From an uncultured Prevotellaceae bacterium (GTDB lineage Bacteria; Bacteroidota; Bacteroidia; Bacteroidales; Bacteroidaceae): DNA of 16,423 nt. The notes beneath the pieces were generated by a model that did no database searches, had not been told where the DNA came from, and saw only the letters and a list, made by a program, of their open reading frames with translations. The first letter of the stretch is position 1, and the number at the start of each line of letters is the position of its first letter. Positions 14,891-16,423 of this stretch are shown in pieces. The stretch is from contig CACYKX010000042.1 of the NCBI GenBank assembly GCA_902775075.1, positions 1-16,423 on the forward strand. The letters are read 5' to 3'. A program made the position numbers and the translations under genes.

Positions 14891-15028
14891 AAAAAGTTGG
14901 AAGGCATAGTTCTCCCAGAGTGTTGGATGCTTGTTGCCAACCACCAGAGTTATCAGGCGCAGACCTAAAGCAATCACGTAAAACGATGCTATTGCGCCGA
15001 AGTGAATGTCTTTATAAACGAATCTCAT
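14828..15028 (-). pseudogene. N-terminal fragment of a CPBP-type intramembrane protease-like protein
   Basis: The frame gives 66 residues with two hydrophobic segments, about 11-30 (GAIASFYVIALGLRLITLVV) and 43-62 (AFQLFSGLGPIVGALVAMTI). The GLGPIVGAL phrase is like the second helix region of CPBP (CAAX protease/bacteriocin-processing) proteins, which usually have 200-300 residues. The catalytic EExxxR and HxxxN-type motifs lie later in the family and are absent. After KRSI the frame reaches a stop that belongs to the PP-loop fragment, so the gene is cut at about 14837. Its ATG overlaps the stop of the TPR-like gene (ATGA), so it was the third gene of the TonB-receptor operon. The family call is by pattern only. 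Confidence 0.6.
14831..14842. other. Rearrangement junction between PP-loop and CPBP gene fragments
   Basis: Plus-strand coding sense of the PP-loop gene holds to GATACT (14831-14836). From ACG (14837) the same DNA makes sense only on the minus strand, as the interior of a two-helix membrane protein. Both genes are thus cut at the same place, in tail-to-tail orientation. No insertion-sequence ends or target duplications are visible around the point. It may be a deletion or inversion endpoint, or an assembly chimera. Confidence 0.65.
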
Positions 15029-15543
15029 TTTAGGTTATCCGTTTGCTGTTTCATTCCCTCATAGAACTTCTGTTGTAGTTGCTTGGCCAGTTGGTTGTCG
15101 GGATTGAGTTTCAGGGCTTTCTCAAAGTTCTCCATCACGTCGATGTAGTAACGCTGGCCGTATTGGGCGGGATCCTGCACAATGCGCACCATATAGAGGA
15201 AGCCCCGAAGGGTACAGATGTCTGACAAGTTAGCGTTTTTCATCTGCTCCATTTTCGTAATGGTTTGTTCGGCCTCAGCAATCATCTTTTCCGTCTGAGA
15301 GGCATGGGGATAGGTAACTGCAAAAGACAGGCTTTGAAGAGCCAACTGATACTTTGGCTGAATACTATCGGGCTGCATAGCCTCGATACGCTTCAGTTTG
15401 GCTACGTTGTTGAGCATGTCCGCTTGTGAAAGGCTACAGGTAGGCGTGTTAGCGGGATTGGGCTGTTGGGCATGGATACTTACTGATGCCATCATCAAGA
15501 GGAAGATGGCTAACACACGGTGGTTAAAAGTTTGAAATGTCAT
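15025..15543 (-). CDS. Secreted TPR-like protein of unknown function
   Basis: The start is taken at the ATG at 15543 (172 aa), because a signal peptide begins there: FNHRVLAIFLLMMASVSIHA, with cleavage likely before QQPN. A TTG start nine codons earlier would put extra residues before it. The mature part has helical repeats of TPR type: a first unit near LQSLSFAVTYPHASQ and a better one at the end, where YIDVMENFEKALKLNPDNQLAKQ fits the TPR pattern. One cysteine pair (C45 region and C109 region) is present. It lies between a TonB-dependent receptor, whose stop codon lies 20 bases inside it, and the CPBP fragment that starts inside its own stop. A periplasmic partner in the receptor's uptake or signalling job is inference from position. 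Confidence 0.72.
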   Translation of the reverse strand: MTFQTFNHRVLAIFLLMMASVSIHAQQPNPANTPTCSLSQADMLNNVAKLKRIEAMQPDSIQPKYQLALQSLSFAVTYPHASQTEKMIAEAEQTITKMEQMKNANLSDICTLRGFLYMVRIVQDPAQYGQRYYIDVMENFEKALKLNPDNQLAKQLQQKFYEGMKQQTDNLK

Positions 15544-16423
15544 ACGCTTTATTATTTTTAAGTGAAACAAATATGCCGATGTATAGGAAACGGTCGCGGG
15601 AGGCTGTTACGGGATTGCCAACAGCATCATAACGGAAACAGTTGGTGCGACCGAAAATGTTATTTAACGAGGAATAGACAATAACCTTTGGACTTAACAG
15701 ATAAGTGAGGTTCACATCCACACTGTTGTAATGCGGTGTTGTGCCATAAGGGAAATGACGTCCGCTGGCGTATGATTCTGCCAGTCCGATGACAGCTTTG
15801 CCGATGGCGTATTTGGCTGTTAGTCGCAGGTTGTGGCGTGAGGCATAATCAGGCGTTCGTTCTTCGGTGTAGTCAAGATAGAACCGTTCGGAATCGTTGA
15901 ATGAATAGGAAAGTGTGGCCGTCAGATGCTTCACGAGCGAATGGTCCTCAATGAAAACATCCACACCTCGGCTTGTACCATAGCCATGAGGCTGATAAAC
16001 ACCATCCTCCAACAGAGGCAAATGGTGGTATTTCTTCCAATAGGGTTCAATGCGCAGGAAAAAAGTCTGTGACTTATACTGCATAGAGAGGATTACATGG
16101 TCAGCAGTACTTTGGCCGAGGGTACATTGGGTTAGTGCTAAATAGTCATCCTCTGCGGTCTGACTGTAGTGACCACCCACTAAGGAGAATTGCAGATGCT
16201 TGTTAGGTATATAGCTCAGTGTTGCCCTCGGCATCAGCAGCCAGTCTGTCTTCATCATCTCGGCTCTTGCTGACATATTGAGAAATACGTGGGGAATGAT
16301 GCGCCACTGGGCATCAATATGAGTGGCGAGGATGTTGTAGTCAAGTTGATAATGGTAGGCTTCGTATCTCAACGTACTATTGCGGATATAGTCCTCGATA
16401 CCTGCTGATAGTTTCAAAACGTC
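15524..16423 (-). CDS. TonB-dependent outer-membrane receptor, C-terminal barrel (partial)
   Basis: The frame is open to the window edge, so the N-terminal part, including the plug and TonB box, is not visible. About 299 residues are present, made of alternating aromatic and polar stretches typical of outer-membrane beta strands, for example QWRIIPHVFLNMSARAEMM, LQFSLVGGHYSQTAEDDY and HNLRLTAKYAIGKAVIGLAE. It ends with the usual final barrel block LSPKVIVYSSLNNIFGRTN, then DRFLYIGIFVSLKNN. The TTG at 16417 that could look like a start is internal. It overlaps the TPR-like gene by 20 bases. The ligand cannot be told from this portion; there is no SusD-like gene on the visible side. Confidence 0.85.
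   Translation of the reverse strand, partial: DVLKLSAGIEDYIRNSTLRYEAYHYQLDYNILATHIDAQWRIIPHVFLNMSARAEMMKTDWLLMPRATLSYIPNKHLQFSLVGGHYSQTAEDDYLALTQCTLGQSTADHVILSMQYKSQTFFLRIEPYWKKYHHLPLLEDGVYQPHGYGTSRGVDVFIEDHSLVKHLTATLSYSFNDSERFYLDYTEERTPDYASRHNLRLTAKYAIGKAVIGLAESYASGRHFPYGTTPHYNSVDVNLTYLLSPKVIVYSSLNNIFGRTNCFRYDAVGNPVTASRDRFLYIGIFVSLKNNKAYDISNF

Noticed and set aside
16412..16417. TTG near the window edge as the start of the TonB receptor
   Set aside because: The frame stays open to the edge and the protein lacks the plug domain, so the gene begins outside the window.

Overview
The window looks like chromosomal DNA from a Bacteroidales bacterium, most likely a Prevotella/Segatella-type organism. 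The evidence is a series of TAnnTTTG (-7) promoter boxes typical of the Bacteroidota sigma factor, mostly weak or absent Shine-Dalgarno sites, a smalltalk-family micro-protein, a GGGtGRT protein, a DUF4295 protein beside L28/L33, and a TonB-dependent receptor. The genus is an inference from gene content and could not be checked by a search.

Layout. (1) Positions 13-108 hold a 31-residue smalltalk-like micro-protein. (2) Positions 149-1995 hold a minus-strand two-gene operon, a NifU/IscU-like Fe-S scaffold followed by a GGGtGRT protein, with its own promoter and a strong terminator. (3) Positions 2091-5958 hold a plus-strand unit: a DMP19/DUF4375 protein, smpB, and a B12-dependent methionine synthase (metH) that lacks the C-terminal reactivation domain. 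(4) Positions 6067-8522 hold map, tsaD and a pncC/CinA-C gene. (5) Positions 8565-9346 hold rpmB, rpmG and a 51-aa DUF4295 gene (missed by a length cutoff), closed by a hairpin with a GAAA loop. (6) Positions 9386-13417 hold ftsY, rimO, an HU-family gene and an unusual HU-domain/transmembrane/LysM protein. All of these genes overlap by a few bases, and a perfect-stem terminator follows. Blocks 3-6 are core translation, protein-targeting and nucleoid functions in tightly packed operons.

The character changes after 13417. About 580 bases of A+T-rich, gene-free DNA carry an AT hairpin and a cluster of GTTAACTTCGTAAG-type repeats, including a 24-bp near-perfect palindrome. Next come the remains of a two-gene operon: an unrecognised gene broken by one +1 frameshift, then, by ATGA overlap, the first ~38 codons of a PP-loop (SGGKDS) PAPS-reductase/DndC-like gene. 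That gene is cut at about 14836, where the sequence switches abruptly to the interior of an oppositely oriented CPBP-like membrane protease gene that is also truncated. Upstream of the protease fragment, on the minus strand, lie a secreted TPR-like protein and the C-terminal barrel of a TonB-dependent receptor that runs off the window.

Most notable points: the HU-TM-LysM protein, a possible physical link between DNA and the cell envelope; the Fe-S scaffold/GGGtGRT pair, whose scaffold seems to lack one canonical cysteine; and the rearrangement scar that destroyed a PP-loop modification/defence-type operon and a CPBP gene together.
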